Assembly: GCA_024195265.1 (NCBI GenBank)
Contig: JAJLRJ010000013.1
Span: forward strand, 19,533,431-19,597,430
Length of the DNA stretch: 64,000 nt
Reading direction: 5' to 3'
Source: Dendrophyllia cribrosa
Taxonomy: Eukaryota > Cnidaria > Anthozoa > Scleractinia > Dendrophylliidae
This document shows positions 1 to 11,040 of this stretch, in pieces. Every line of letters begins with the position of its first letter. The stretch's first letter is position 1. The notes beneath the pieces were generated by a model. It made no database searches and had not been told where the DNA came from. It saw only the letters and a program-made list of their open reading frames with translations. The translations under genes and the position numbers were made by a program.

Positions 1-472
1 GTACTTAAGCTTTTTTCGATTCCTACGCAGCTACTGGCGCAAATAAAGGGAATACGACAGGGAGTGTGCAAAGGGAGTAGCAGGCTTTTCCGCGATTCCA
101 CAGTATCGAATTCCTGATCCTCTTTGACGATGCTCTTACAGGCCGTCATACTCGTACCACCCGACCTGTGTTACCAGCGCTGAAGGCAGGCACATTGCTG
201 ATTTAAAATGACCATCTCCATAATAATAGTAACTCCAGTCAGTGACAGACTTCTGAAACTCGCCCATTTCTTGACAGAATGTCAACGTTAATTTTAATAT
301 TAGTTTTTCTGACTTCTCTGCAAGAATATTTTTATGCATATCGTGTTTGCAAGCAATATATTTTGTCTTTTCAGGCCCTGCAAACATTTTTTTTTTTCAA
401 AATTCCCCCTCCAGAAAAATAATGGTCCGTCCCTTATAGAATATAGTTTATTTAATAGCAGTTGTTGATCTG
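1..472. other. Non-coding flank, no recognisable feature
   Basis: AT-rich sequence with only short chance open frames. I see no gene, RNA or repeat boundary here. Confidence 0.5.
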
Positions 473-475
473 TCA

Positions 476-711
476 GGCCCCGTTTACACGGGTCCGGACA
501 AATTTTTGCACGGACGAATTTTGTTCCTAGACCACGTGTTTACATGGATCCGTGCAAATTCTGTTACAGATTGCAGTGGTGTTTACACGGAACTTGCACA
601 CTTAGCCGTTCAAAAATTCGTCCAGTTCCGCCGGTCCCGTGTAAACGCAAGGTGGAACCGTGCAAGTTTTTGTCCGTGCAAAAATTTGTCCGGACCCGTG
701 TAAACGGGGCC
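476..711. mobile_element. Palindromic MITE with 3-bp TSD
   Basis: The element starts GGCCCCGTTTACACGGGTCC and ends with the reverse complement of the same run, and it contains repeated GTGTAAAC/CGTGCAA units. It is flanked by TCA on both sides (473-475 and 712-714), read as a 3-bp target-site duplication. It carries no coding capacity. A 3-bp TSD fits PIF/Harbinger or CACTA-type non-autonomous elements, but the family is inferred. Confidence 0.75.
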
Positions 712-727
712 TCAGTTTCAAAATTAG

Positions 728-3573
728 CATCAATAATGATTATATTTAAAGAATACCTCTATCGATCCGACAAATGTCATGCACTAAACTGAAGAATTAA
801 AAAAAAACACACGAAGACGTGGTACGGTGTTTTTAAGCCAGGACGTGCTTCCGACGTAGCTCAACAGAATATTGTTGGAAGTTGTTAATAACTTCATAAA
901 GAAATTCGCACGAGAGGAAGACATCAATTCTTAAATACCGATAATTTATTTTAAATTTCTGCTCTGAACTCCGGTGTGGAGGAGGCGGCGAGAGCAATTC
1001 GGTTTCAAATTTGACAAGAATTAAAGTTCAAGGACGTTTAAACATTTACGCTAAAAATTGATACCTTTTCTCAAAAAAACCCAATCATATGCCATTTTTA
1101 CGAGGTTCAGTTCTTTTTAGTCCCCCACAACATATCATTGCGTGATACAACATAGCACTGATCTCCCCCCCCCCTCCTTAGCATACAAACATCTGAAAAA
1201 TGTCCGACTTAGGGTTCGGCACGTGTAAAGATCGACGTATGAATCGAAGTCGATCTTTTGCCGCTCTATTCGACAAGCTCAGTCGAATAGAACGGCAGAG
1301 TTGACCCAAATACAAAAGTGTCAATCCCAATTGATTCATACGTACGTCGAACTTTACATGTGCCGAACCTAATAATTAGGTTCGGCACATGTCAAGTTCG
1401 ACGTTTGAACCGAGCCTTACTTTTATCATTAAATGTTTATCCCAAGCCACGCTGTTAAGACTAGTGTATTCGTTGAAACAATAGATTTTAAAAGTTGAAT
1501 AGTTTTTGCATCGATTGACTGAATTGTCAGTTGTTTGCAGCCAAAACGAAAGTTCGATCACATGTAGCCCGCTTAACAGGCGCCTTTGGGGATGCTCAAA
1601 CGGGTTCACAACATACGTTTTTGGGGTGCTCAAGCGGGTTCACAGAATGCGTTTTGGGGGTTCTCAAGCGGGGAAGTTGGGGCGCGAGCGCGGAGCGCGA
1701 GACACGCGAAGGGAGGGAGGCCAGATTACTTGATCCAGAAATTCCTACACAATAGGAGCTGACACATAATGCCGGCATAATAGTGCTATTTTTACGGCAT
1801 AATTATTATAGTGTTATTTTACCATAAAAGTGCTCTTTTGGCGGCATGAAAGTGCTATTTTTATGGCATAATAGTGCAGGCAGGAGCCACGAAGCTCTTT
1901 AGAACCTCTAATTTCATTGGCCCTGGGTGTCACGAAGCTCTATTGTTTTAGGTCTAGGAACCATTCTTCTGTTGTTTGTTCTATTGTTTTCTCAGCCAAT
2001 CCTGTGAGCCGTTCCGAGAGCTTCGTGGCGCTCCTAATGGCAGGAGCCACGAAGCTCTTTAGAACCTCTAATTTCATTGGCCCTGGGTGTTTTGACGGCA
2101 TAACAGTGTTATTTTGCAGGCATAAAAGTGTTATTTGGCGACAAAGCTATTTCCCTCATTTGAGTCAAAACTGTAAAATGTCTGTAGAAATCTGTTACAT
2201 TTCAATTCATGTTCACTTAATAGTTTTGCTCCAAATCCTTTGGATTAAACATGATATGTTATAAATTTGTTATGAACTGGAGGGCGGAAAGTACCCATGC
2301 TGATTTGAACGTTTATAACTTTAGAAGCATTTTACTGACTCATACTTAGCAAAATTCATGACTTTTTCTGTTACCATATTTTGAAAAGCATGATTAGCCA
2401 AGTGCTGAATTTTCCACTTAAATTGACGTTTAAACATAAAATGTTTAACTTTTCTGTAGTAAGTTTTACAATTTAAGATCATTTCTATCAGCATTTTCTT
2501 TTGATCTGATTAAGTTTGAACTAATTTTCGCGCTTTTTTAACGTGATGGAAATCCGTGACGGATCCAAGAAGACGGCCATTCGGAATGGTTACGTAATTC
2601 CCGCCTTAACTTAGACAGTTTTGGACATACTATGAACCCTCTAAGTTTCACTGCGATAGCTTTAAGCTTAGTCTGAACATGGTCCTCACGGGTCCTTCCT
2701 TCGTCTTGTTTTCTACGAACGTTTTGCACACATTCGCGCATAGTGACTTTTATTTTTTTTTTCAGCATCGGATCAAACAAAAAAATTTCTCATATTTTTA
2801 ACGCTTCATTTATGGCTAATTCAGTAGTATTCCAGCCCAGTTGTGCTCCGGGCGCTGTTGCGGCTGCCCAAAACAAACAAACTTAGCCAATGCTGTTTTA
2901 AAAAGCGCGTAAAGGTCAATTTGATGACACAAGTTGTTAAGTGGATTTTTACCGCTTTGTCGTCTCGCCTTGTTCATTGTTAGTGTTACCAGAGGGCTGT
3001 CAAAAAACCCTTCTTTAGCATTAAAATGTTAGAAAAATATAACTGCAAACTAACCTCTTCTATAACACTTGCCAGTATTCTTATGAAGCTGAAAGATTCA
3101 TCGTCTGGTACACTTTCTTCTTCTGAATATTCCATTGAAACCTCTTCTATGTTCTCCATTCTTAGCAGAAGCGAAAGACCGGAAGACCACCAAAAACTTC
3201 ATATTATTCAACTGACAACTTTTTAAATAGTCTTTATGACCAATTACAAGTTTGAACAATTAGACACAGTTCGACAATTTTAATTACAACACAACTCAAC
3301 TGCCACTGGGTTTAAGCCGCTATAATTACAGAAGGAACAGGTGGAAGGGAAGATAATTTTTAAAAGGATTCATACTGGGGGTTAAAAACAACATCAAATA
3401 AACTGACAATAAAGTGATTTGGGTGTATATTACTGGCAGCGATGTTTTACCCTAGCTTACCATTTTGTTTAGCAAATCAATGGCTCTTTGAGCCAAACTG
3501 TGAATACGAAACGCTCTAAATAAAATACTCTCCACTCAAAAATTCATGGTATATAGAGTTATATACACTTGAG
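728..3573. repeat. Long direct repeat, copy 1 (partner at 9684-13092)
   Basis: This stretch aligns collinearly with 9684-13092: shared blocks include the region around 820-960 (against 9780-9920), the tandem CGGCATAATAGTGC-type runs at 1770-2130 (against 11610-11770), and the block at 2540-3480 (against 12190-13040). On the minus strand both copies hold an acidic, ATG-started exon-like stretch ending at a GTTAG donor (here about 3157-3050, reading MENIEEVSMEYSEEES and on). This may be the first exon of a repeat-borne gene that I cannot identify. Copy 1 lacks the second acidic exon present in copy 2 near 11290-11390. It is either an old transposon family or a segmental duplication. Confidence 0.75.
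1209..1372. mobile_element. Palindromic MITE, TTAGGTTCGGCAC family, copy 1
   Basis: The ends are inverted: the left begins TAGGGTTCGGCACGTGTAAAG and the right ends CTTTACATGTGCCGAACCTAA. The internal GATCGACGTATGAATC and GATTCATACGTACGTC also pair. A half copy of the same terminus follows at 1376-1415. A second full copy lies at 10882-11040 inside the partner long repeat. Confidence 0.75.
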
Positions 3574-3779
3574 CAACAAATCCATATTAAAGTTGACTTT
3601 TAGCGGCGTCATCGAGGAAAATAACTTTAATGACAAAAATCGAGTCAGGTTTTCAGAGTCGAATGCTTCGGGGTCGCAATTATAAAAATAAAGTAATTAA
3701 ATGAAGAGTTTCGCCGAAAGATTGCCAACTTCATCAAATTTCCTTTTAAAGATAAAAGAAAGAAAAAAAAAAAACGATG

Positions 3780-3868
3780 TCAGTCACCGAGATTCGAACA
3801 TGGGCAGGCCGCCACCAGGAGCCCTTGCTGATAAGTACAAGGCACTACACCACTGCACCAGCAATACT
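3780..3868 (-). ncRNA. tRNA-like sequence, probably a SINE head
   Basis: On the minus strand there is an A-box-like run (GTGGTGTAGTGCC, about 3856-3844) followed about 50 bp later by a good B box (GTTCGAATC, about 3799-3791), the internal promoter arrangement of RNA polymerase III genes. A clean cloverleaf with a defined anticodon cannot be drawn with confidence, so this is more likely a tRNA-derived SINE or tRNA pseudogene than a functional tRNA. Confidence 0.45.
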
Positions 3869-4008
3869 AGTACGGTTAAATTTTAATATTTAACCTGTGT
3901 TTATGTTGAAAAATCTATTAGAAGTCCTTTGATCGAGTTTAATTTTCCATCAAAGACTCCAAACGCGAAACAGCAATACCGAGTCACGTTAATAATGTCC
4001 TCTCTTTC

Positions 4009-4168
4009 GGCGGTCAAGTAGACTAAGAGCAGTCTCTCTTTCCCAGCTTAGTCCGTCGAGCGAGAAACGAAAAAACATTAGCGAACGGATAATGGCCGCG
4101 CGAAACTTTCGTTTCTCGCTCGACGGACTAAGCTGGGAAAGAGAGACTGCTCGTAGTCTAGCGGTCGA
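4009..4168. repeat. Near-perfect snapback palindrome
   Basis: Two arms of about 60 bp (4009-4070 and 4107-4168) are inverted copies containing CTCTCTTTCCCAGCTTAGTC and its complement, separated by about 35 bp. This is the architecture of a small foldback MITE, with no coding content. Confidence 0.75.
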
Positions 4169-4256
4169 GTATTCCCAATCTATATCTCTTTGCATTTGGA
4201 ACGGGTAAAAGGCCGCACTGGTCAGAGGAATTACTGATACGCTTACAGCCGATGGA

Positions 4257-4311
4257 TGGAAGGAAGGAAGGAAGGAAGGAAGGAAGGAAGGAAGGAAGGA
4301 AGGAAGGAAGG
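4257..4311. repeat. (GGAA)n microsatellite
   Basis: About 13 tandem GGAA units. They create a serine/proline-rich open frame on the opposite strand that is not a gene. Confidence 0.95.
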
Positions 4312-4604
4312 AGTGTAAATTTGCATTAGTCCCCGTGTGCAAAAATATTACTCGTTCATTGCGCTTCTCGCGTATTCACGTGTTAAAAAGTAAGAAACAG
4401 ACTACAGAACTGACATTAAGCTGATCTGAGTGACATTATATGTATTGCACAAGTTATTTTTAACATTTTTATTTACTTGTGGGAGCCTATTGTAATTTAT
4501 GAATTACAAAACAAATGAGTGGTGAACTGCTGGCGTTTCGCTAAATTATAATTAGCCTGCCCTCAGTCTATTGAGCCAACCTCAAACGTGCTTGAAATAG
4601 ATAA

Positions 4605-4640
4605 GCCCCCCCCCCCCCCCCCCCCCCCCCCACCCCCGGG
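4605..4640. repeat. Poly(C) tract
   Basis: A C homopolymer of about 30 bases followed by a short G run (CACCCCCGGGGGG). It may form a hairpin or i-motif; the exact length is likely to be unstable or mis-assembled. Confidence 0.9.
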
Positions 4641-5810
4641 GGGCTTAATAAAAAATTTATGGCAATAAATGTTTTAATTGAACATTTCCCTCCAGGAGTT
4701 AACTTTGATGGCGCGTTGTTTTCTTTTTCTATTCAGTAATATGTTATGGACGTTTTACAAAATATTTTGAGCTCCAATTTCAATTCGTTTAGCAAACTAA
4801 ACTTGATTTGGCTGTTTTTAACACTCGAGTTGTAGCATTGGGGTAGAAAATTCACTCGATTGCCCGATCCGTTGCTCGATCGGCTGTAAACATTGAGCCC
4901 GCGATATGTAATGGTCACCTGCCTTACCCATGGGGATGGCGTTGGAGGAAGGGGAGGGTGGGGAGCGTTAGTTCGTCTTGTTGAGCGAATCCGTAGTTTG
5001 TCTTGTATAAAGATGGGAAAAACACATTCAGATAGCCCATCAGCTACGCGAGTCCACATAATAGTGATCAACTTTAAATTTCTCCTTGTAATATCAATGT
5101 GTAATCAAATATACAGGTATGAAAATTAAGTAAATGATCACCATAGTAACTGTCTTGATATCAAAACAACTTCTCGTAACTAGTCTTATAAGAAATACAA
5201 GGAAGGACATCAGTGAATAGAATTTGTCAGTTGACACTAAACGAAATAACTCCAGTTGCCCAAGTTCGTTCCAGACGGAAAATCGTCTCTAGCATAAAAA
5301 CCTACTGCGCCTTCGTTAGGAACTTGAAATAATACTGAAAACCTTTCATTTGCATGTGTAAAATTTCATTGGAGATTCCATCCACCAACTTAGTTTAAGG
5401 CGGGTGTAAACATGAATTTCAATGACATTTTAAGAGGTTTAAAGGAGGGATAGAAGAAAGAACGTGATTTTTGGAACACCAGCAGACAGTTGATACCCAC
5501 ACAAGAGCACCCCAGGTTGATAGTGGCCGGACTATTTTGGTGTCCATCTACTAATTTTTAACTTCAAATTCTAACTGTTAAACTACATTAAATCTTCAAC
5601 ATTTCTTATTTCCCTAAATTTTTCAAATCCTTTGAGAAAAACAGTAGTCATCCCGCCTCGTTCGCTTGGGGAGAGGCGGGCAAGTATTCTATAAAGGCTC
5701 CGTTGGGGTGCACAAATACTTATTTGAGGTGTCCCCGGATGCACCCACTCCCTATACTACACACTAGGGTGTTGCCGGATCACCCACCACACTAGGCGTG
5801 GTATTGCTAA
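4641..5810. other. Non-coding spacer
   Basis: There is no convincing gene. A short hairpin-like GCCTCGTTCGCTTGGGGAGAGGCGGG lies near 5655-5680. The open frames at 4733-5129 on both strands lack recognisable domains or codon bias. Confidence 0.5.
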
Positions 5811-7543
5811 TTGAACATTTATGCTTCCCCTTATATATCCACCATGGATGCTACACTCCAGTTTCATCTGAGAAATCAGGCCTTTCAAGGCTGGCTTCAC
5901 AGCTATAAGATGGTCGTCCCTGAACACCATCCCACGAAAGACCTCACATTGTTCTACCAAGTGAACAAACCCACAATCGTTCGAACGATTGGGGAAGAGA
6001 CTGCGGAACTGGGTCCTGTTAAAGTGAATTTCACGCTTGAAATTCGTTTGACAAAGGAAAGAGTAAATGGCACAGATACAATCAGCCATTACTTCAGGCT
6101 GCCCAACTTATTAATAGTAACACACTTCAGTCAATCTGAAGTTACCAAACAAACGGACGCCGTTATCAACTCGAAAATGGAAAAAGTAGCAAGGTGGGTA
6201 AATATGGGATCAGGTTGGGTCATTGAAAAAGTCAATACTGTTTATCTTGACTTAAGTAGATATCAACCTATCAGAGGTGGCGCCTACATACCTCTTCCTA
6301 AAAAGGTAAAAGATAAGCAGGCCATCATAAACATAAAAAACAGAGACGATCAATGCTTGCGTTGAATTGGGCTTTACGCGCTGCGTTGTTTCCTGTTCCT
6401 GACGGAGTACGTGCAGACAGACCAAGCAAGTACCCAACAGACGACGGCTTGGTCGACTTCACTGGGATTTCTTTCCCAACACCCTTAGATCAGCTCTCAA
6501 GAGTTGAAAGGTAGCACAACCTAGCCTTAAACGTCTTTGGGTGGAAAAACGGCAAGACAATCGTCTATAGAGTTAGTGGAGTAGAGGATCAGAGCGTAAG
6601 ACGAGTAAATCTTATGCTGATAGCCAACGAAAGCAGCACCCACTACTGCTACATAAAAGCCTCAGCAGGCTTTTTCACAGCAACTACTAGGCAGGCAGAA
6701 ACAACCATTTCTGCGAGAGGTGCCTTCAAGGGTTATCATCGCAGCTTGTTCTCGACGATCACCTGGTCTACTGCAGAGGTATCAATGGCCGGCCAGTTCG
6801 CGTCGAAATGCCGAAGGAGGGTGAAAACATCCTGCGTTTTGAGAACTATCAGAACCAGATGAAAGCACCCTACATCATCTACACAGACGTTGAAAGTCTT
6901 GTAACAAACGTCCACGGTTGCAAGCCAGACACCACAGAAAGCAGTACAACCAAGACAGAAGTGCACACACCTTGTGGATTTGGTTACACGACCGTTTGCT
7001 CCAGCGGCGAATCATGGGGTCCCGTTGAATACAGGGGTGTGGATACATTGAGAGTATTCTTGCAGTGCATCCAATCAACGGAGAGGGCTATTAGCGACAG
7101 GCTAAGGTTGAAGAAGCCCCTTTTCCATAACAAGGGAAGACTGGGTAAACTACAACAAGGCTGATGAGTGCAAAATCTGCCACGGAAGTCTGTACAAAGA
7201 AAACTTCAAGGAATCCGTTGAAGTTTACAATCCGCACACTGGAGAATACGCAGGCCTGGTTCTGTATCACTGGAAAACCAACAAGTGTTACTCCAACGCA
7301 CACAAGACGGTACATCCAAGATGAGGAAACAGGTGAGCTGGAAACATTTAATTTCCCTCTGTACGTTAGTCCAAGGAACGAAAGGAAGAAAAAAGAAGGC
7401 TTTAAAATTCACTTCCAACAGGATGATTGCCTCTTCTGCGGCGAGTCTTTAGTCAGAAAGCGTATAAGAGACTCTGTCAAAGGTCACTGCCACATAACCG
7501 GCCAATATCGAGGCGCCGTTCATAGGGCTTGCAATCTGAGCTA

Positions 7544-7954
7544 CAGTAAAAACCCGCATATAAGAACCTAAAGATTTACAGTGTAAGAACCTACAGGCTG
7601 AAATTTGGCATTTTAATACTCAATTTTATAAGAACCTGTTCAGGATGGCGAGGAAAAAGAGGTTCTTATGCAAAAGATCACTCCAATTTCGATTATCATG
7701 TGAAACCTCTAACAACATTCTGACTGTTGTTATTTAGCTAGGCAAGCATCTGTTTGTTATTTAAACTAGTTCTAAACCATTATGTACTAGTAGTGTAATA
7801 TTTCTGTAAATGATTATGCTACGACAAACTCTGAAAAATATAAGAACCTTTTAAGAACCTAATCAGCCTGATTTGACAAAAAGTACCCTGAAATATAAGG
7901 ACCTGTTCAGCCTGATCTCGAAAATTCTCGGTTCTTATATGCGGGTTTTTACTG
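7544..7954. mobile_element. MITE inserted into the polymerase relic
   Basis: Terminal inverted repeats begin CAGTAAAAACCCGCATATAA at both ends (7544 onward, and inverted up to 7954). The interior is AT-rich and non-coding, with repeated TATAAGAACCT motifs. It interrupts the polymerase reading between the ACNLSY block and the SDEV..VVFHNLKGYDAH block that resumes at 7955, so it arrived after the polymerase gene was in place. Confidence 0.85.
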
Positions 7955-8019
7955 CACTTCAGATGAGGTAATCCCAGTTGTGTTTCACAACCTGAAAGGC
8001 TACGACGCACACTCAGGTA

Positions 8020-8438
8020 ATTTAAGGCAAGGGCCACTAGTCAGTTTTAACGCCCAAAAGCTACGGGGGTGAGGCTTTAGTCATGAGAACTCAATACTTT
8101 AAAAGAGTAAACAGTTAGCAAACCGTGGTCCTTTTGTCAAGAATAACATATGCAAATTAGGTCACGTGACTTAATACGGCCACAAAATCCAGAAAAAACT
8201 TTGAGCAAAGATGGCAACAGTTTATACCGATCATAATCAAATGTTATTGCTACCAGATAAGTCCCAAGAACAACAACAAAAAATCTGCGCTTGGCCTTTG
8301 TTGATTATTTCATTAAGTTTGAAAATAAACGATAATTTGTACTAGTACCCAGTCCCCCGTAATAGTAATTTATTATTTTTCCTGTAATAAAAAGGCCAAG
8401 CGCAGAAATGAAGTACATAATAGCAAACCTCGTTCTCA
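8020..8438. mobile_element. Non-coding insertion in the polymerase relic
   Basis: The coding similarity stops after GYDAHS (about 8017) and resumes near 8440 with a region leading to YPYEYMDSWERF. In between is AT-rich sequence with an inverted pair, CTGCGCTTGGCCTTT (8286-8300) and AAAGGCCAAGCGCAG (8391-8405), and a GGTCACGTGAC palindrome near 8161. The exact borders and family are unknown. Confidence 0.5.
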
Positions 8439-9202
8439 GGGTCTCTTCTTCCAAAGCTTCTACTGCAGAAGGGAATCTATCCATACGAGTACATGGACTC
8501 TTGGGAACGATTCACTGAGGAGGCGCTGCCAGAAAAAGATGCATTCTTTAGCAAGCTCAAAATGGAACATGTCAGCGTCGCAGACTACAAGCACGCGCAG
8601 GCAGTGTGGAAGGCGTTGGAGTGCAAAAACCTTGGTGACTATCACGACCTATACCTCAAGACGAACGTGCTGCTTTTGGCGGATGTTTTCGAAAACTTCA
8701 GAACAACCTGCCTGACGCATTACAGCCTCGACCCAGCGCATTACTACACAAGTCCAGGTCTCAGGTGGGACGCTCTCCTAAAACACACAGGCGTCAATCT
8801 GGAACTCCTCACAGATTACAATATGCACCTATTCGTCGAAAAGGGCAGGCGTGGCGGCATTTCAAGGGAGAGCAGGCGCTACTGCAAGGCGAACAATCCC
8901 TATCTTGAAGACTACAACCAAGATCAGGAGACCAGCTACATCATGTATCTGGATGCGAACAACCTCTACGGTTGGGCTATGAGTCAGCACCTCCCCGTTG
9001 GTAAGTTTGTCTGGTGTAGAGTGATACCAACAGAACACCAAATCAGGAAGTGGTTCCCAACCAGAAAGTGGGGTTACATCTTCGAGGTGGATCTGGAGTA
9101 TCCCAAGGAGTTGCACGACGAGCACAACGCCTACCCTCTAGCACCAGAAAAACAAAAAGTCCAAACGGCAGATGCCCGACTACCAAAGGTTCCGTTAAAT
9201 TA

Positions 9203-9683
9203 GTGCAGGATCAATGTCAGCTGTCAAATTTAACGAATAACAAAAAACTCATACGCAAAGACATAAAACCATGTTTTTACCAACCGCTATGCCACGGGGA
9301 TTTTGTCGTTTTTGGATCAAAACTTCCCCCAAATAAAAACTAAGTACCTTTAACGATAATCTAAGTTTTGGCGAGTTTTCCGAGACACAATGTTTACAAC
9401 CGATCGAGCGATCGATCGAATAAAATTTCTACCCAAATGACATGAAAACCATTCACTTCTTGTGATAAAAAACGATCATTCATTTATCTGATATCATCGA
9501 AACTATGTATTTATATACAAATCATATATTTTTTTTTCAGTTAGTTAGGAGATATCGAATTGTTTTTTCGCAGTCAAATCACAATCTGAGACTTCATGTA
9601 AGCAACTTCTGAGTGTCCCTGGCGTTTTGGTGGTCGCTTTTGACACTGATTAGAAGTTACGTTGTCGATCCGTCGGCTTCAAT
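9203..9683. other. Non-coding spacer
   Basis: AT-rich, with a short GATCGAGCGATCGATCGA palindromic run near 9401-9419. No gene seen. Confidence 0.5.
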
Positions 9684-10538
9684 AAATAGCATCAATAACG
9701 ATTAAAGAAATCAATGCATCTATCGGCAGGACAAATGTCGCTTACAGAAGAAAGCACTCCTGCACGAAGACGAAGTACGGTGTTTTTAAGCCAGGACTTG
9801 CTTCCGACGTAGCTCAATAGAATCTTGTTGGAAATTGTTAATAACTTGATAAAGAAATTCGCACGAGAGGAAGACATCAATCCCTAAATACCGATAATTT
9901 ATTTTAAATTTCTGCTCTGAACTCCGGTGTGGGGGAGGCGGCGAGAGCAATTCGGTTTCAAATTTGACAAGAATTAAAGTTCAAGGGCATTTAATTTACG
10001 CTAAAAATTAACACCTTTTCTATTTCTAAAAAAACAATGCCGTTTTTACGAGGTCCAGTTCGTGATACAACTTAGTCCCTTCCCCCCTCCTTAGCATACA
10101 AACATTTGAAAAGTGTCCGACTTTGAGGATCTATGTTTCTTAAACTTGCCGTGTTTTTTTAGCGAAATAGTTTACATATTTAATAATAAAACTAAGCGAA
10201 CCTAGACGACTTTTCGATGTCATGAACGTGAAAAAGAAATTTGACAGTAGATAGTGCAGTGAAACTGAATGACAGAATGACATCAAAACGTACTAACGCT
10301 TTCTTTTATCATTAAATGTTTATCCCAAGCCACCCTGTTTAGAATAGTGTATTCGTTGAAACTCAATATATTTTAAAAGTTGAATACTTTATGCATAGTT
10401 TGACTGAATTGTCAGTATTGTTAATCAAGATAGGCTGTGAAGCAAACGTCCTAAGGCCCGGTTCAAACGTCGAACTTTACATGTGCCGAACTTAATACCT
10501 ATTTGGGTCGACCCAAATAATTAATTTCGACAATTGAT

Positions 10539-10824
10539 TAGAGCAGTTTTCAATTGAATATCGAAAGTAATTACACAATTGCTTTGGTTTTGCATTGCTT
10601 CGCTTTGTGATTGGCTAAAAAATCTCGCGCCACTTTCTCGACCAATCAGAAATAAAACCAAAACCAATCGTGACTTGCTCGCACTCGTTTTCCCGCGCTT
10701 GGCGCCGCCGACATGTAATTGCTTCGAGCTCTGATTGGTTCATTGGATTGTTTACGACTGCTGTGATTGGTCACAGTAATTACTTTGGTTTTGGTTTTAC
10801 GACACTCAATTGAAAACTGCTCTA
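10539..10824. mobile_element. TAGAGCAGTTTTCAATTGA MITE, copy 1
   Basis: Inverted ends TAGAGCAGTTTTCAATTGA and TCAATTGAAAACTGCTCTA surround about 250 bp that is also partly self-complementary (CTTTGGTTTTG near the left, inverted near the right). The other copy at 23829-24113 is nearly identical, so the family was active comparatively recently. Confidence 0.85.
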
Positions 10825-10881
10825 AGACGTCGAACTTAATTGGGAAAAAATTATTAATTTAATGTATGCATAATGTATGCA

Positions 10882-11040
10882 TTAGGTTCGGCACGTGTAA
10901 AGATCGACGTATGAATCGAAGTCGATCTTTTGCCGCTCTGTACGACAAGCTCAGTCGAATAGAACGGCAGAGTCGACCCAAATACAAAAGTGTCAATCCT
11001 AATTGATTCATACGTCGAACTTTACATGTGCCGAACCTAA
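10882..11040. mobile_element. Palindromic MITE, TTAGGTTCGGCAC family, copy 2
   Basis: Begins TTAGGTTCGGCACGTGTAAAG and ends CTTTACATGTGCCGAACCTAA; it corresponds to 1209-1372 in the partner repeat. A solo terminus follows at about 11043-11080, and another terminus without a visible partner lies at about 10453-10492. Confidence 0.75.

Larger units (their letters stand above)
5811..9202 (+). pseudogene. Decayed type B DNA polymerase of Polinton/adintovirus kind
   Basis: Protein-primed type B polymerases of this group replicate Polinton/adintovirus DNA. Three stretches match. From about 5844 to 6850 lies the N-terminal region, with a GSGW block, SYIPLP-like IPLPKK and then DQCLRWAL across a frame change near 6363. 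From 7390 to 7560 lies an endonuclease-VII-like motif with paired cysteines and GHCHITGQYRGAVHRACNL. From 8440 to 9202 lies the pre-palm region, with YHDLYLKTNVLLLADVFE, GLRWDALLK, VEKGRRGGIS, YIMYLDANNLYGWAMSQ and PLAPEK. There are internal stops (for example near 6513), several frameshifts and two insertions (7544-7954, about 8020-8430). It stops before the palm YxDTD motif, so it cannot encode an active enzyme. No capsid, integrase or packaging ATPase was seen nearby. Confidence 0.85.

Noticed and set aside
3989..4342. 117-codon minus-strand frame with SFLP repeats
   Set aside because: It arises from the (GGAA)n microsatellite and the adjacent palindrome.
5811..9202. Intact viral or Polinton DNA polymerase gene
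   Set aside because: Frameshifts, stops and two insertions break it, and the palm catalytic motif is missing.
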